This document shows positions 27,811-37,450 of a stretch of DNA of 52,168 bases, piece after piece. Both the position numbers and the translations under genes were made by a program. The stretch covers positions 1-52,168 of the forward strand of contig VBDZ01000012.1 of assembly GCA_005881215.1 (NCBI GenBank). Direction: 5' to 3'. The stretch is from Chloroflexota bacterium. Its GTDB lineage: Bacteria; Chloroflexota; Dormibacteria; CF-121. A model generated the notes under the pieces. That model was not told where the DNA came from. It made no database searches and saw only the letters and a list, made by a program, of their open reading frames with translations. Position 1 is the stretch's first letter. Every line of letters begins with the position of its first letter.

Positions 27811-28509
27811 GTGTTCTGGACGTTTATCGACGCCGCCCAGATGTCTGACGGCCAGGTCACCATCGGTGGCCCGCAAGGGCATCACCTTGCCCGGGTTCTC
27901 CGGGTCCATCCCGGGGAGCGTGGGGTGGCAGTCGCGAACGGCCGCGAGTACCAGCTCGAGGTGGTCGAGGCCGTCGGTGGCCGAGTGGTGGCCCGGATCC
28001 GGGGAGACCGACCGGTCCGGGGCGAAGCGCACATCGCGGTAACGCTCCTCCAGGCGGTTTTGCCAAACCCCGACTTCGATGCCGTGGTCGAGGCAGGCAC
28101 GGCCGTGGGGATCCGCCGTTTCATCGCCGTCCAGGCAGCCCGGTCGATCAGCCGGCCTCCCGCCGGCCGGCTGGCACGCTGGCAGGTCATCGCGGCAGCG
28201 GCCGCGGAGCAGAGCCACCGGGGTGAGGTGCCGGATGTGAGCGGTCCCTTGTCGCTCAGTGACGCGCTCGAGCAGGTGGGCGGAAATCGGCTGCTGGCGC
28301 TCGAGCCGGCGGCGGCCGCGTCCCTCGTCGACGCGCGCAACGGATCGGCCGCCTATGCGATCGCCGTGGGTCCCGAGGGCGGCTGGACCGACACCGAGCT
28401 CTCGACGTTACGCGAACACGGCGGCGTCCCCGTCAATCTTGGTCCGCGCATCCTGCGCGCCCGACTGGCGCCGATCGTGGCCGCTGCTATCCTCGTCCAG
28501 CAACCATGA
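27811..28509 (+). CDS. rsmE: 16S rRNA (uracil1498-N3)-methyltransferase
   Basis: GPQGHHLARVLRVHPGERGVAVANG...AVLPNPDFDAVVEAGTAVGIRRFIAVQAARSI...AIAVGPEGGWTDTEL. Confidence 0.9.
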   Translation: MFWTFIDAAQMSDGQVTIGGPQGHHLARVLRVHPGERGVAVANGREYQLEVVEAVGGRVVARIRGDRPVRGEAHIAVTLLQAVLPNPDFDAVVEAGTAVGIRRFIAVQAARSISRPPAGRLARWQVIAAAAAEQSHRGEVPDVSGPLSLSDALEQVGGNRLLALEPAAAASLVDARNGSAAYAIAVGPEGGWTDTELSTLREHGGVPVNLGPRILRARLAPIVAAAILVQQP

Positions 28510-29735
28510 AGGTTTCGATCCAAACGCTTGGCTGCAAGGTGAACTTTGCCGAGATGGCCGAGCTTGGCGACCGGCTGGCGCGCGCCGGCTACACGGTGTC
28601 GGACAGCGATGAAGCGGCCGACGTCTGCATCATCAACAGCTGCACCGTCACCGCCCAGGCGGACCGAAAGCTTCGCACGATGGTGCATGGGTTGCGCCGC
28701 CGCCATCCAAAAGCGCATCTGATCTTGACCGGCTGCCACGTCGACAATCCCAATCCGCGGGTCTCCGCGGTTCCCAGCGTGGACGTTGCTTTTCCGAATG
28801 CCCGAAAGCGCGAAATTTTCGACTACGTCTCCGCCAATTTCGCCCCCACCGGCGAGCAAGGCTCGACGACCTTTACGCGATCACGGTTCTTCCTCAAGGT
28901 GCAGGACGGTTGCAATCACCGCTGCACCTACTGCATCGTGTGGCGGACGCGTGGCGCATCCCGCAGCGACGACGAAATGCACCTGATCGAGCGCGCCCAA
29001 CGGGCGGTCGCCGACGGCTACGGCGAGATCGTGCTGACCGGCGTCGACCTCGGCGCGTTCGGTCGCGAGCACGGGCGTACGCTCGCCTCATTCGTTCGCC
29101 GCTTGCTCGCGGCGATCGCGCCCGCCCGGCTTCGCCTCAGCTCGATCAATGCCAACGACTTCACGCCGGAGCTGATCGAACTGACCGCCGCGCCGCGATT
29201 TTGCCGGCATCTCCACATCCCGCTGCAGTCGGGCAGCGATCGGGTCCTGAAGCGGATGGGACGGCTGTATCGCCGTCGTGACTACCTCACGCTGGTTGAT
29301 GTGCTGCGAAATCAGTCCCCTGGCATGGCGGTGACCGCCGACGTCATCGTCGGCTTTCCTGGTGAGACCGAGATGGATTTCGCCGATACAGAGGCGCTGG
29401 CGGCCGACGCCGGACTGAGCGGGATGCATGTGTTCCGCTACTCACCCAGGGCGGGCACGGCTGCTCCTCGCCTCGGGCTTCCGGTGGACGATCCAATCAG
29501 TCGCGAGCGGAGCCGCCGGCTGCAGACGCAGGCGGAGGCGCAACGTCGAGCCTATGAGTCCGGCTTTATCGATCGCGACCTCGAGGTCGTCTGGGATCGG
29601 CAGCTGCCGCACCGGGTCCGCGGGCTGAGCGACAACTACATCACGGTGTATGCCTCGGCGCGCGGCCAGCAGCTGGGGGCGCTGTCACGGGTGCGGCCAC
29701 TGACGTCGACCGTCGACGGCCTGCTCTGCGGGTAA
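28506..29735 (+). CDS. mtaB: MiaB/MtaB-family radical SAM tRNA methylthiotransferase
   Basis: MKVSIQTLGCKVNFAEMAEL; INSCTVTAQADRKLR; VQDGCNHRCTYCIVWRTRGASRS (CxxxCxxC); SSINANDFTPEL. Confidence 0.92.
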   Translation: MKVSIQTLGCKVNFAEMAELGDRLARAGYTVSDSDEAADVCIINSCTVTAQADRKLRTMVHGLRRRHPKAHLILTGCHVDNPNPRVSAVPSVDVAFPNARKREIFDYVSANFAPTGEQGSTTFTRSRFFLKVQDGCNHRCTYCIVWRTRGASRSDDEMHLIERAQRAVADGYGEIVLTGVDLGAFGREHGRTLASFVRRLLAAIAPARLRLSSINANDFTPELIELTAAPRFCRHLHIPLQSGSDRVLKRMGRLYRRRDYLTLVDVLRNQSPGMAVTADVIVGFPGETEMDFADTEALAADAGLSGMHVFRYSPRAGTAAPRLGLPVDDPISRERSRRLQTQAEAQRRAYESGFIDRDLEVVWDRQLPHRVRGLSDNYITVYASARGQQLGALSRVRPLTSTVDGLLCG

Positions 29736-29744
29736 GCTTGGCCG

Positions 29745-30092
29745 ATGGCCGAGGACTGCCTGTTCTGCAAGATCTTCGCGCGAGAGATTCCAGCGAAAGA
29801 GGTCTTTCGCGATGACGAGATGGTCGCCTTCGAGGACATCCGCCCGGTGGCGCCGACCCACCTGCTGGTGATCCCGAAGGAACACATTCCGTCGGTCCAT
29901 GACCTGAGCGCCGCCCACGGACCGATGCTGGCCCGGATGTTCGTTGTCGCCAACCGGATCGCTGACGAGCGCAAGATCGATCGGGACGGCTACCGGATCG
30001 TGTTCAACAAAGGCCCCCAGGCCGGCCAGAGTGTCTATCATCTGCACCTGCATCTCCTGGGCGGGCGCGCCATGGCCTGGCCGCCCGGCTAG
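29745..30092 (+). CDS. HIT (histidine triad) family protein
   Basis: DCLFCKIFAREIPAKEVFRDDEMVAFEDIRPVAPTHLLVIPKEHI...GQSVYHLHLHLLGGRAMAWPPG. Confidence 0.97.
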   Translation: MAEDCLFCKIFAREIPAKEVFRDDEMVAFEDIRPVAPTHLLVIPKEHIPSVHDLSAAHGPMLARMFVVANRIADERKIDRDGYRIVFNKGPQAGQSVYHLHLHLLGGRAMAWPPG

Positions 30093-30206
30093 ACCCGCGC
30101 CGCGGTTCAGTTGTAAATCTCTTGCGACGAAGCCGTCACAACGGCATAGCCGGTAAGCCACGCGCGAAACAAGGGCCGTAAGCGGCCGAGGGTAGGGTGG
30201 GCGCAG

Positions 30207-31472
30207 ATGCGCCTAATCCCCTGGCGTGGCACCCAGCCGACGGATCCGGCCTCGGCGGCCGATCAGGCAAAGCTGCACGAGCGGCTTGCCCGGCTGACCG
30301 GTGGACCCGCGCCAACCGAGGCGCCGGCGCCGATCTTGTCCGATGCCGCTGAGGCGAAGCCGGCTGTCCAGAATGCCCTCCCCACGCCCCCGGCGGCGAC
30401 GGCCGAACCCATCGCGGAATCCGTCGTGGAACCCGTCGCGGAAGCCGTCGCGGAACCCGTCGCAGAACCCGTCGCAGAACCGATCATGGTAGCCAGCGAG
30501 CCCGTCGCCGCCCTGATGCCGGTCAGCTTCGTATCGTTGCCAGCTGAGGAGCCGGAGCGTCGCCGGCGGCGGCGGTTCGGGTTCCTGCTATTCTTCGGCG
30601 GCCTGATCGCGGTGTTCTTCCTGGTGCGCGCGATTCCCGGCGACTGGGAGATCGGTCCGTTCCGGATCGATGTCAGCGGAAACGCGGCCGACACCGCCGC
30701 CAGCCTCTACTTTGCGGATGATCCGCACGCCCCGTTCTGGCTGTTGGTTCCCACCTTCAACCTGCCGCCTCGATTCTTTGCCGCTCGGCCGAACGGCACC
30801 GGGCGGATCGTCGCCATCGCCCCAACCCGCTCCTCGAGCCCATCGCCCTCCGCGAGCGCAAAGGCGTCGGCGAGTGCGAGCCCATCGTCCAGCGCGTCGC
30901 CCTCGGCAAGCCCGAGTGGGTCGGCCTCCCCCAGCGCCAGCCCCTCGGCGTCGCCCTCGGCCAGCCCCTCGGCGTCCCCCTCGGCCAGTCCGAGTGCCTC
31001 GCCCACGCCAACTCCAACGCCCACGCCGACTCCAACGCCCACCCCCACGCCAACGCCCACCCCGACACCGACGCCCACTCCCACACCGACGCCGACACCC
31101 ACACCGACGCCGACGCCCACCCCCACACCGACTCCGACACCATCGCCTCTGAAGATCAACACAGGATCAGAGTTGATTACGTTCTCCGGGAACCCGTCCG
31201 ACAAGTGCAAGAACGGCACCGTGACGGGGAACGGAACCTTTACGACCAACGGCGTCGCCGGAACGGTCAGCTACCAGTGGAGGCATTTCGACAGCAACGG
31301 CACGCTGCTCGCCGATGGTGGTACTGTGTCAGGCGCGATCGCCGTGTCCGCTGGCGTGTCCTCCTACAGCTTCACCACCAGCCTGGCACCGAGCACCAAC
31401 GGTACTGAACAATTGGTCTTTACCAGCCCGAGCTATTCGGTCGCGGCGCAGACACTGGGTTGCCGGGCTTAG
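30207..31472 (+). CDS. Single-pass surface protein with Ser/Ala/Pro and Thr-Pro repeat stalk and C-terminal beta-sandwich-like domain
   Basis: [42 protein letters not shown]...TPTPTPTP stalk; C-terminal [24 protein letters not shown]...QTLGCRA. Confidence 0.8.
   Translation: MRLIPWRGTQPTDPASAADQAKLHERLARLTGGPAPTEAPAPILSDAAEAKPAVQNALPTPPAATAEPIAESVVEPVAEAVAEPVAEPVAEPIMVASEPVAALMPVSFVSLPAEEPERRRRRRFGFLLFFGGLIAVFFLVRAIPGDWEIGPFRIDVSGNAADTAASLYFADDPHAPFWLLVPTFNLPPRFFAARPNGTGRIVAIAPTRSSSPSPSASAKASASASPSSSASPSASPSGSASPSASPSASPSASPSASPSASPSASPTPTPTPTPTPTPTPTPTPTPTPTPTPTPTPTPTPTPTPTPTPTPTPSPLKINTGSELITFSGNPSDKCKNGTVTGNGTFTTNGVAGTVSYQWRHFDSNGTLLADGGTVSGAIAVSAGVSSYSFTTSLAPSTNGTEQLVFTSPSYSVAAQTLGCRA
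30834..31143 (+). repeat. Coding minisatellite: SASP-type repeats followed by (TP)n
   Basis: Repeating agcgcctcgccctcg-like units, then (ACG/ACA/ACT CCx)n, roughly 22-23 TP units. Confidence 0.9.
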
Positions 31473-32323
31473 GCGGCAGCTCGCGACTGATAACGCAGGA
31501 TTTTGGCCGGCCCGGTGCGCTTTGCATCGAGCAGCGCCCCGTCCGCGCGCTCCATGAGCGCCTCGGGCGTGGCACCATCCTCCGGGAAGACCGCAATGCC
31601 GATGCTGAAGGACACCGCGACGTCGGTGCCGCGCAGCGTCTGACCCATGGTCTGGTAGATGTCCTGGATCCGCTGGGCCACCACCAGCGCCCCGGCACCG
31701 TCCGCGTCCGATAGCAGGAGGACGAATTCGTCGCCGCCGAAGCGAAAGGGCTCATCGCCGACCCGGACGGCGAAGCGAAGCAGGTTGGCCACTTCTTTGA
31801 GTAGCTCGTTGCCAACTCCGTGGCCGAGCCGGTCGTTGACGGATTTGAACCCGTCGATGTCCATCATCATCACCGCCATCCGCCGGCCGGTCCGCGCCGC
31901 GGGCCCCAGCCAGGTGGGCAGCTGGTCCTTCAGCGAGCGCAGGTTGTGCAACCCGGTCAACTCGTCGACCCGGCTCATCCGCAGCAACCGACGCCGCTCC
32001 TGCTCCCAGTTATTCGTCAGCAACGCCGCGTAGCCGTACATCAAGAGGTGGGTCAATCCGTTGATGACGAGCGTGACACCCTCGACGCCACTGACGCCCA
32101 CGCTGACGATCGCCACCGCGGAGGCGATCGCGAGCGCCAACAGCCGCGGCAGCAGGATGGCCCCGCAGAGAACGATCAGGAAGTACAGCAGCCGCAGGTC
32201 GAGACTGCCACCGAGGTATCGCTCCAGGTAGGCGAGGGCCGCCACCGCCGCCAGCAGCAACGCCAGGCCGATCACCCGGCGAACGCCGAGCGCTTCTCGC
32301 AGAAGCGGGCCAGCCAGTCTCAA
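31469..32323 (-). CDS. Membrane-associated GGDEF diguanylate cyclase
   Basis: N-terminal TM helices; [36 protein letters not shown] start. Confidence 0.92.
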   Translation of the reverse strand: MRLAGPLLREALGVRRVIGLALLLAAVAALAYLERYLGGSLDLRLLYFLIVLCGAILLPRLLALAIASAVAIVSVGVSGVEGVTLVINGLTHLLMYGYAALLTNNWEQERRRLLRMSRVDELTGLHNLRSLKDQLPTWLGPAARTGRRMAVMMMDIDGFKSVNDRLGHGVGNELLKEVANLLRFAVRVGDEPFRFGGDEFVLLLSDADGAGALVVAQRIQDIYQTMGQTLRGTDVAVSFSIGIAVFPEDGATPEALMERADGALLDAKRTGPAKILRYQSRAAA

Positions 32324-32389
32324 GGTTTTAGTGGTTCATCCAGACCCATCGAACGGAATTTGCTACCTAGGCAACGCGAGGTCGTGACC

Positions 32390-32803
32390 TTAATTGCCTT
32401 TACGGGCGGTCGACGAAGCCCGAGCTCGGATGACTCCGTAGCCGATCCAGATGGCGACCAGCAGCCCGATTCCCAGGCTCAACGCCGGCACCGGATCGGC
32501 GCAGCCAGTCACCGCCCAGGGTGCCGCGAGCGCCAGACCGCTGACCGCCTCGCGAATCGGCACGCCTCGCCCGATCGGCGTATCGCAGGCGCGGCATCGG
32601 CCGCGTTGGGCCAGGTAGCTGACCACCGGGATCAACTCGTCAGCCGTCAGCCGATGGCCGCAGGTCCGACAGTGCGAGGGCGGCCAGAGCAGCGATTCGC
32701 CCCGGGGCACACGATCGAGAACGACCTCGAAAAAGCTGCCCAGCGCCATCCCGAGTGGAAGCAAGAAGGCTGCGCCCAGCAGGTTGCACAGGATGTCAAG
32801 CAA
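32390..32803 (-). CDS. Stand-alone PilD/prepilin peptidase N-terminal domain (DiS_P_DiS), lacks A24 aspartyl protease domain
   Basis: LGMALGSFFEVVLDRVPRGESLLWPPSHCRTCGHRLTADELIPVVSYLAQRGRCRACDTPIGRGVPIREAVSG; terminates at 137 aa. Confidence 0.85.
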   Translation of the reverse strand: MLDILCNLLGAAFLLPLGMALGSFFEVVLDRVPRGESLLWPPSHCRTCGHRLTADELIPVVSYLAQRGRCRACDTPIGRGVPIREAVSGLALAAPWAVTGCADPVPALSLGIGLLVAIWIGYGVIRARASSTARKGN

Positions 32804-32842
32804 TCAGTGCCGCCTCCCGGCCCGCTCGCCGATCAACACCCC

Positions 32843-33895
32843 ATGATCATCGACGCCTACCTTCAGATCCTACTGGAGCAGGCAGCGTCTGACCTGATCC
32901 TTACCGCGGGGGCCCCGCCGACCATGCGCAAGGACGGCGCCCTGGTACCGATTGGGCCGGACCCCTTGCGCCCGGACCAGATCGAGGCGATGGCACGGGA
33001 GGTGCTCTCCGCAGAGCGCTGGGCCCGCTTCCAATCGGCAGGGGACCTCGACTTCTCTTTCAACTGGAAAGGCCACGCCCGATTCCGGATCAACGCCTTC
33101 AAGCAGCGGGGCTCGGTCGGCCTGGCGTTGCGCCTGATCCCGTACCAGATCCCAAATTTCGATCAACTCGGTGTGCCGCTCGTGGTTCGGGGGCTGAGCC
33201 GCCTCGGCCAGGGCTTGATTCTGGTGACCGGCCCGACCGGCTCCGGCAAGTCCTCCACCCTGGCCGCGATGGTGAACGACATCGTGGCCACCCGGCCCTG
33301 TCACGTGATCACCATCGAAGATCCGATCGAATATGTCTACCGCCACCAGCGCAGTATCGTCGAGCAACGGGAGGTCGGCGCCGACGTCGCCTCCTTCGCC
33401 GATGCGCTGCGGGCCGCGCTGCGCCAGACGCCGGACGTCCTCCTGGTCGGCGAGATGCGTGACCTCGAGACCATTTCGGCGGCGATCACGATCGCGGAAA
33501 CCGGTCACCTGGTGCTGGCCACGCTACATACGAACGACACCACCCAGGCGGTCGATCGGATCGTGGACGTCTTCCCGGCCGAGCAGCAGCAACAGGTTCG
33601 GGTGCAGCTGTCCAATACGCTCGCGGCGGTGATCTATCAGCAGCTGTTGCCGCGCCGCGACGGACCGGGCCGGGTGGCGGCGTTCGAGGTTCTGCTCAAT
33701 ACCATCGCCGTCCAGAACCTGATCAAGGAAGGGAAGACGCGGCAACTGCGCAACGTGCTCGAGACCGGCATCAAAGACGGCATGAACACGATGGAGCGCA
33801 GCCTCGGCGAGCTGATCAAGGCCGGGTTGGTCGACTTTGGCGCCGCTGCCGCCCGGGCCCAGCATCCGGACGAGCTGCGCCGGCTGGCGGCGTAA
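32843..33895 (+). CDS. pilT: Type IV pilus retraction ATPase
   Basis: LLEQAASDLILTAGAPPTMRKDGAL; LVTGPTGSGKSSTLAAMVN; IEDPIEYVYRHQRSIVEQREVGADVASFADALRAALRQTPDVLLVGEMRD; internal ATG of ORF 31820..33895. Confidence 0.96.
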   Translation: MIIDAYLQILLEQAASDLILTAGAPPTMRKDGALVPIGPDPLRPDQIEAMAREVLSAERWARFQSAGDLDFSFNWKGHARFRINAFKQRGSVGLALRLIPYQIPNFDQLGVPLVVRGLSRLGQGLILVTGPTGSGKSSTLAAMVNDIVATRPCHVITIEDPIEYVYRHQRSIVEQREVGADVASFADALRAALRQTPDVLLVGEMRDLETISAAITIAETGHLVLATLHTNDTTQAVDRIVDVFPAEQQQQVRVQLSNTLAAVIYQQLLPRRDGPGRVAAFEVLLNTIAVQNLIKEGKTRQLRNVLETGIKDGMNTMERSLGELIKAGLVDFGAAAARAQHPDELRRLAA

Positions 33896-33941
33896 GCAGG
33901 TTTGCCCCGCTTGACGCGTTTGCACCACTTGGAAGCTATAT

Positions 33942-34133
33942 ATGAAGCCGGCGCTTTCGACGAGCGAGGCGGCGCGCTGGCTCGGCATCAGTAAGTCGAC
34001 CCTGATCCGCGCGGTGAACCGGGGCGATATCCAGCCCGCCTTTCGAACCCCCGGCCGCCACTTGCGCTTCACCCCGGAGGCGTTGCAAGAGGTCCGGCGC
34101 CGGCTGGAAGCTCCGGCCAGGGAGGTCGCGTGA
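33942..34133 (+). CDS. Small MerR/excisionase-type HTH protein (BldC-like)
   Basis: STSEAARWLGISKSTLIRAVNRGDIQPAFRTPGRHLRFTPEALQEVRRRL; 63 aa. Confidence 0.88.
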   Translation: MKPALSTSEAARWLGISKSTLIRAVNRGDIQPAFRTPGRHLRFTPEALQEVRRRLEAPAREVA

Positions 34134-35857
34134 GCGCGGTCGAGCCTCAGCCGGTCGGCCGCTTCGGGATTCGCCAGGACAAACGGCTGGGCGAGCTCCT
34201 GCTCGAAAACGGCCTGCTGACCGCTGAGCAACTGGACCTGGCGCTCGCCGAGCAGAAGCGGCAACGCCGGCCGCTGGGGCAGGTCCTGCTCAGCCAGGGA
34301 CTGGTGGATGAAAAAGCGCTGGCCGGCGTGCTCAGCGTCCACTTCAATGTTCCCCAGGTCGACTTTGCCCGGACTCGGGTCGAAAAGGATGCGCTGGCGC
34401 TGATTCCCGAGTCGTACGCGCGCGAGCACACCATTCTCCCCATCCGCCTGGACCGCGACGAGCTCGAAGTGGCCACGGTTGACCCCGGCGACCTGGCGCT
34501 GTTCGCCGAGCTGAAGGTGCTGACCCGCAAGCGGATCAAGCCGGTGCTCGGCGTGCGCTCCCAGATCGAACAGGCGATCACCCAGGCCTACAAGCTGCGG
34601 ACCGGCGTCGACCGCCATGTTCGCTCCTTCGAAGAGACCTTTCAGCCGGCTGCCGCAACGCGACGGCTGGCCGAGGTCAGGCAGGACGCGCCGGTGGTCC
34701 AGATCGTCGACCTGATCATCGCCCAGGGCGCCGAGGAACGCGCCTCGGATATCCACATCGAGCCGCAGCAGGATCACCTTCGGGTCCGTTTCCGGATCGA
34801 CGGGGTGCTGCACGACGCGACCAGGCTGCCCGCCACCCTGGCCGCACCCATTTCATCCCGCGTCAAGCTCCTCGCCAACCTCGACATCGTCGATCGCCGC
34901 CACAGCCAGGATGGGCAGATCCAGACGACGGTGGATGGGCGACCACTCGACATCCGGGTGGGCACTATCGAAACCATCTGGGGCGAAAAGGTGGTGCTGC
35001 GGTTGCTGGAGCGATCGCGCTCCATCCTGCGGCTCGACACGCTGGGCTTTTCACCCAGCGCGCTGGTCACCTTCCGCGGACTGATCAAATCGCCATACGG
35101 CATGATCCTGGTGACCGGCCCGACTGGAAGCGGGAAGACCACCACGCTCTACGCCGCGCTCAACGAGCTCAACAGCGTGGCGCAGAACATCATGACGATC
35201 GAGGACCCGGTCGAGTACACCTTCGAGGGCGTCAACCAGATCCAGATCAATCGGCTGGCCGGGATCACGTTTGCCAACGGGCTGCGCGCCATCCTGCGGC
35301 AGGACCCGGACGCCATCCTGGTGGGCGAGATCCGCGACAAGGAGACGGCCGAGATCTCGGTGCAGTCGGCGTTGACCGGCCACTTCGTTCTCTCCTCGCT
35401 CCATGCCACCGATACCGTGGGTGCCATCTACCGCTTCCTCGAGATGGGCATCGAATCGTTCATGGTGACGTCCGCGGTGAGCGGCGTCCTGGCGCAGCGA
35501 CTCGTCCGCCGGATCTGCCCAGAGTGTGCCAGCGCCTACGAGCCACCGCCAGAAGAGCTCGACTTCTATCACTCGGTCGGTGGCCATGGCATGACCTTCC
35601 AGCGTGGCACCGGCTGCGCCGCCTGCGCCCATACCGGGTTCCGCGGGCGGATCGGGGTGTTCGAGGTTTTGCGGATGAGCGACGCGATCAAACGCCTGCT
35701 GGTCCGGGATGCCGCACCGGAGGCCTTGCGGCAACGCGCCATCACCGAAGGCATGAGCACGCTCCGATCGGCAGGACTGGCCAAGATCGATGAGGGCCTC
35801 ACCACCATCGCCGAGGTGATGCGCTCGGTGCATGTCAGCGAGGACGTGGATGCCTAG
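34130..35857 (+). CDS. pilB: Type IV pilus assembly ATPase with N-terminal MshEN-like domain
   Basis: RLGELLLENGLLTAEQLDLALAEQ...PLGQVLLSQGLVDEKALAGVLSVH; Walker A TGPTGSGKTTTLYAALNELN; Zn motif CPECAS...CAACAHTG. Confidence 0.96.
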   Translation: MSAVEPQPVGRFGIRQDKRLGELLLENGLLTAEQLDLALAEQKRQRRPLGQVLLSQGLVDEKALAGVLSVHFNVPQVDFARTRVEKDALALIPESYAREHTILPIRLDRDELEVATVDPGDLALFAELKVLTRKRIKPVLGVRSQIEQAITQAYKLRTGVDRHVRSFEETFQPAAATRRLAEVRQDAPVVQIVDLIIAQGAEERASDIHIEPQQDHLRVRFRIDGVLHDATRLPATLAAPISSRVKLLANLDIVDRRHSQDGQIQTTVDGRPLDIRVGTIETIWGEKVVLRLLERSRSILRLDTLGFSPSALVTFRGLIKSPYGMILVTGPTGSGKTTTLYAALNELNSVAQNIMTIEDPVEYTFEGVNQIQINRLAGITFANGLRAILRQDPDAILVGEIRDKETAEISVQSALTGHFVLSSLHATDTVGAIYRFLEMGIESFMVTSAVSGVLAQRLVRRICPECASAYEPPPEELDFYHSVGGHGMTFQRGTGCAACAHTGFRGRIGVFEVLRMSDAIKRLLVRDAAPEALRQRAITEGMSTLRSAGLAKIDEGLTTIAEVMRSVHVSEDVDA

Positions 35858-37061
35858 CTACGCCTATCGCGCCTACAACGAGAGCGGCCAGCGTCGCGAT
35901 GGCCGGATCGATGCCGCCGGCACCTCCGCGGCCGAGCAGGCGCTCTGGCTGGAGGGGCTCAAGATCGTCGACATCAAGCCGGCGCCGCCCAAGAAGACGA
36001 TGGCGGACTACTTCCCCAGCCTCTACCAGATCTCACGCGCCGACATCATTCTCTTCACCCGTCAGCTGGCCACCTTCGTCGGCGCCGGTGTCCCCATGAG
36101 CCGGGCGCTGGGCGTGATTGCCGAAGAGACGGCGTCACCACTATTCAAGCGCGTCATCCTGGCGGTGCTCGAAGACCTCGAGCGTGGACAGAACCTGTCC
36201 GAGGCGCTGGTCAAGCACCCGAAGGTCTTCCCCACTCTCTATATCGACCTGGTGCGGGTGGCGGAGCTCACGGGTAACCTGGAATCCACTCTCACCGAGC
36301 TCGCCGGCTACCTGCGGCGCGACTTGAACACGGTGCGCCGGGTGCGCACCGCCATGATCTATCCCGGCGTCATCCTGGTGGTGGCGACCGGCGTGGTCCT
36401 CATCCTGGTCTTCTTCGCCCTGCCGGCCTTTACCAAAATCTTCGCCGAGTTCAAGGTCGAGCTACCACTGCCAACCCGGATCCTGATCGGCATCGTGGAC
36501 TTCATTCGCATCTGGGCGCTCGCCATCGCGGGGGTCATCGTCGCCGTAGCCGGCGGGATCGTGATCGGGTTGCGGACCGAACGCGGCGTGTACCTGAAAG
36601 ATCGGCTGTCGATCAAGGCTCCGATCCTGGGGCCGATCATCCTCTCGGCGGTGCTGAACCGTTTTGCGCGAACCCTGGCCATGGTGCTCAAAGCCGGCGT
36701 GCCCTTGGGCCAGACCTTCGACGCGGTGATCGCGAGCACCGGCAATACCGTGTATCAGCGTGGACTGACCACCGTTCGCGACCAGATGACGGGTGGCGAA
36801 GGGTTCGCCGGGCCGCTGATCCGGACCCGGCTGTTCCCGCCGATGCTTACCCAGATGGTCCGGGTCGGCGAAGAAACGGGAACGCTGGACACCTACCTGG
36901 AGCAGGCGGCGAATTTCTACGAGGAAGAGCTGGACTATCGCATCCGCACCATGACCTCGCTCATCGAGCCGGTGATGACGGTGGCGGTGGGATTGGTCGT
37001 GGGGTTCATCGCCGTGTCCCTGATCTCCGCGATGTACGGGCTGGTGGGGGCAATCCGATGA
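35850..37061 (+). CDS. pilC: Type IV pilus inner-membrane platform protein
   Basis: MPSYAYRAYNESGQRRDGRIDAAG; FTRQLATFVGAGVPMSRAL; FPPMLTQMVRVGEETGTLDTYLEQAANFYEEELDYRI. Confidence 0.95.
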   Translation: MPSYAYRAYNESGQRRDGRIDAAGTSAAEQALWLEGLKIVDIKPAPPKKTMADYFPSLYQISRADIILFTRQLATFVGAGVPMSRALGVIAEETASPLFKRVILAVLEDLERGQNLSEALVKHPKVFPTLYIDLVRVAELTGNLESTLTELAGYLRRDLNTVRRVRTAMIYPGVILVVATGVVLILVFFALPAFTKIFAEFKVELPLPTRILIGIVDFIRIWALAIAGVIVAVAGGIVIGLRTERGVYLKDRLSIKAPILGPIILSAVLNRFARTLAMVLKAGVPLGQTFDAVIASTGNTVYQRGLTTVRDQMTGGEGFAGPLIRTRLFPPMLTQMVRVGEETGTLDTYLEQAANFYEEELDYRIRTMTSLIEPVMTVAVGLVVGFIAVSLISAMYGLVGAIR

Positions 37062-37450
37062 CGCGCCAGCGGGGGTTCACCCTGATCGAAACCACGGTGG
37101 CCGTGGCCTTGCTGGCGGTGATCGTCGTCACCATTCTCAGCGCCTTCTCGGCGATCACGCTCGCCGCTCGCCGGCACCAGCAAGAGACCACGCTCGACCT
37201 GGTGACGCGACAGGACGCCGAATTCATCAAGAGCCAGGTTTACTCCGCATCCCCGACCCCCTACACCAACATCGCGGTCGGCGGATACAGCTTCTCCTAC
37301 CAGGCGCTCTATTACGACCCGACCCAGGTGTCACCCGCGCCCCAGTTTTCGGCCGCCTACAGCGACAACGGCCTGCAGGAATTGGTGCTCACCGTCACCG
37401 GGCCGAACAACACCACCGAGACGCTTGATTTTCTGAAGGTACAGCCATGA
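37058..37450 (+). CDS. Minor prepilin with type IV N-terminal methylation motif
   Basis: MTRQRGFTLIETTVAVALLAVIVVTILSAF. Confidence 0.87.
   Translation: MTRQRGFTLIETTVAVALLAVIVVTILSAFSAITLAARRHQQETTLDLVTRQDAEFIKSQVYSASPTPYTNIAVGGYSFSYQALYYDPTQVSPAPQFSAAYSDNGLQELVLTVTGPNNTTETLDFLKVQP

Noticed and set aside
30093-30206. Possible riboswitch in the gap before the repeat protein (GGCCG-TAAG-CGGCC hairpin, GGTAGGG)
   Set aside because: No match I could support to c-di-GMP, c-di-AMP or cobalamin riboswitch consensus; only a 5-bp stem and a likely -10 box.
30834-31143. Short-period repeat considered as a CRISPR array
   Set aside because: In-frame coding minisatellite (SASP/TP) with no unique spacers or cas genes.
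30707-31249. VGVGVGVG-rich minus-strand ORF
   Set aside because: Artefact of reading the TP-coding repeat in antisense.
33524-34813. 429-aa minus-strand ORF opposite pilT/pilB
   Set aside because: Antisense shadow spanning two real genes.
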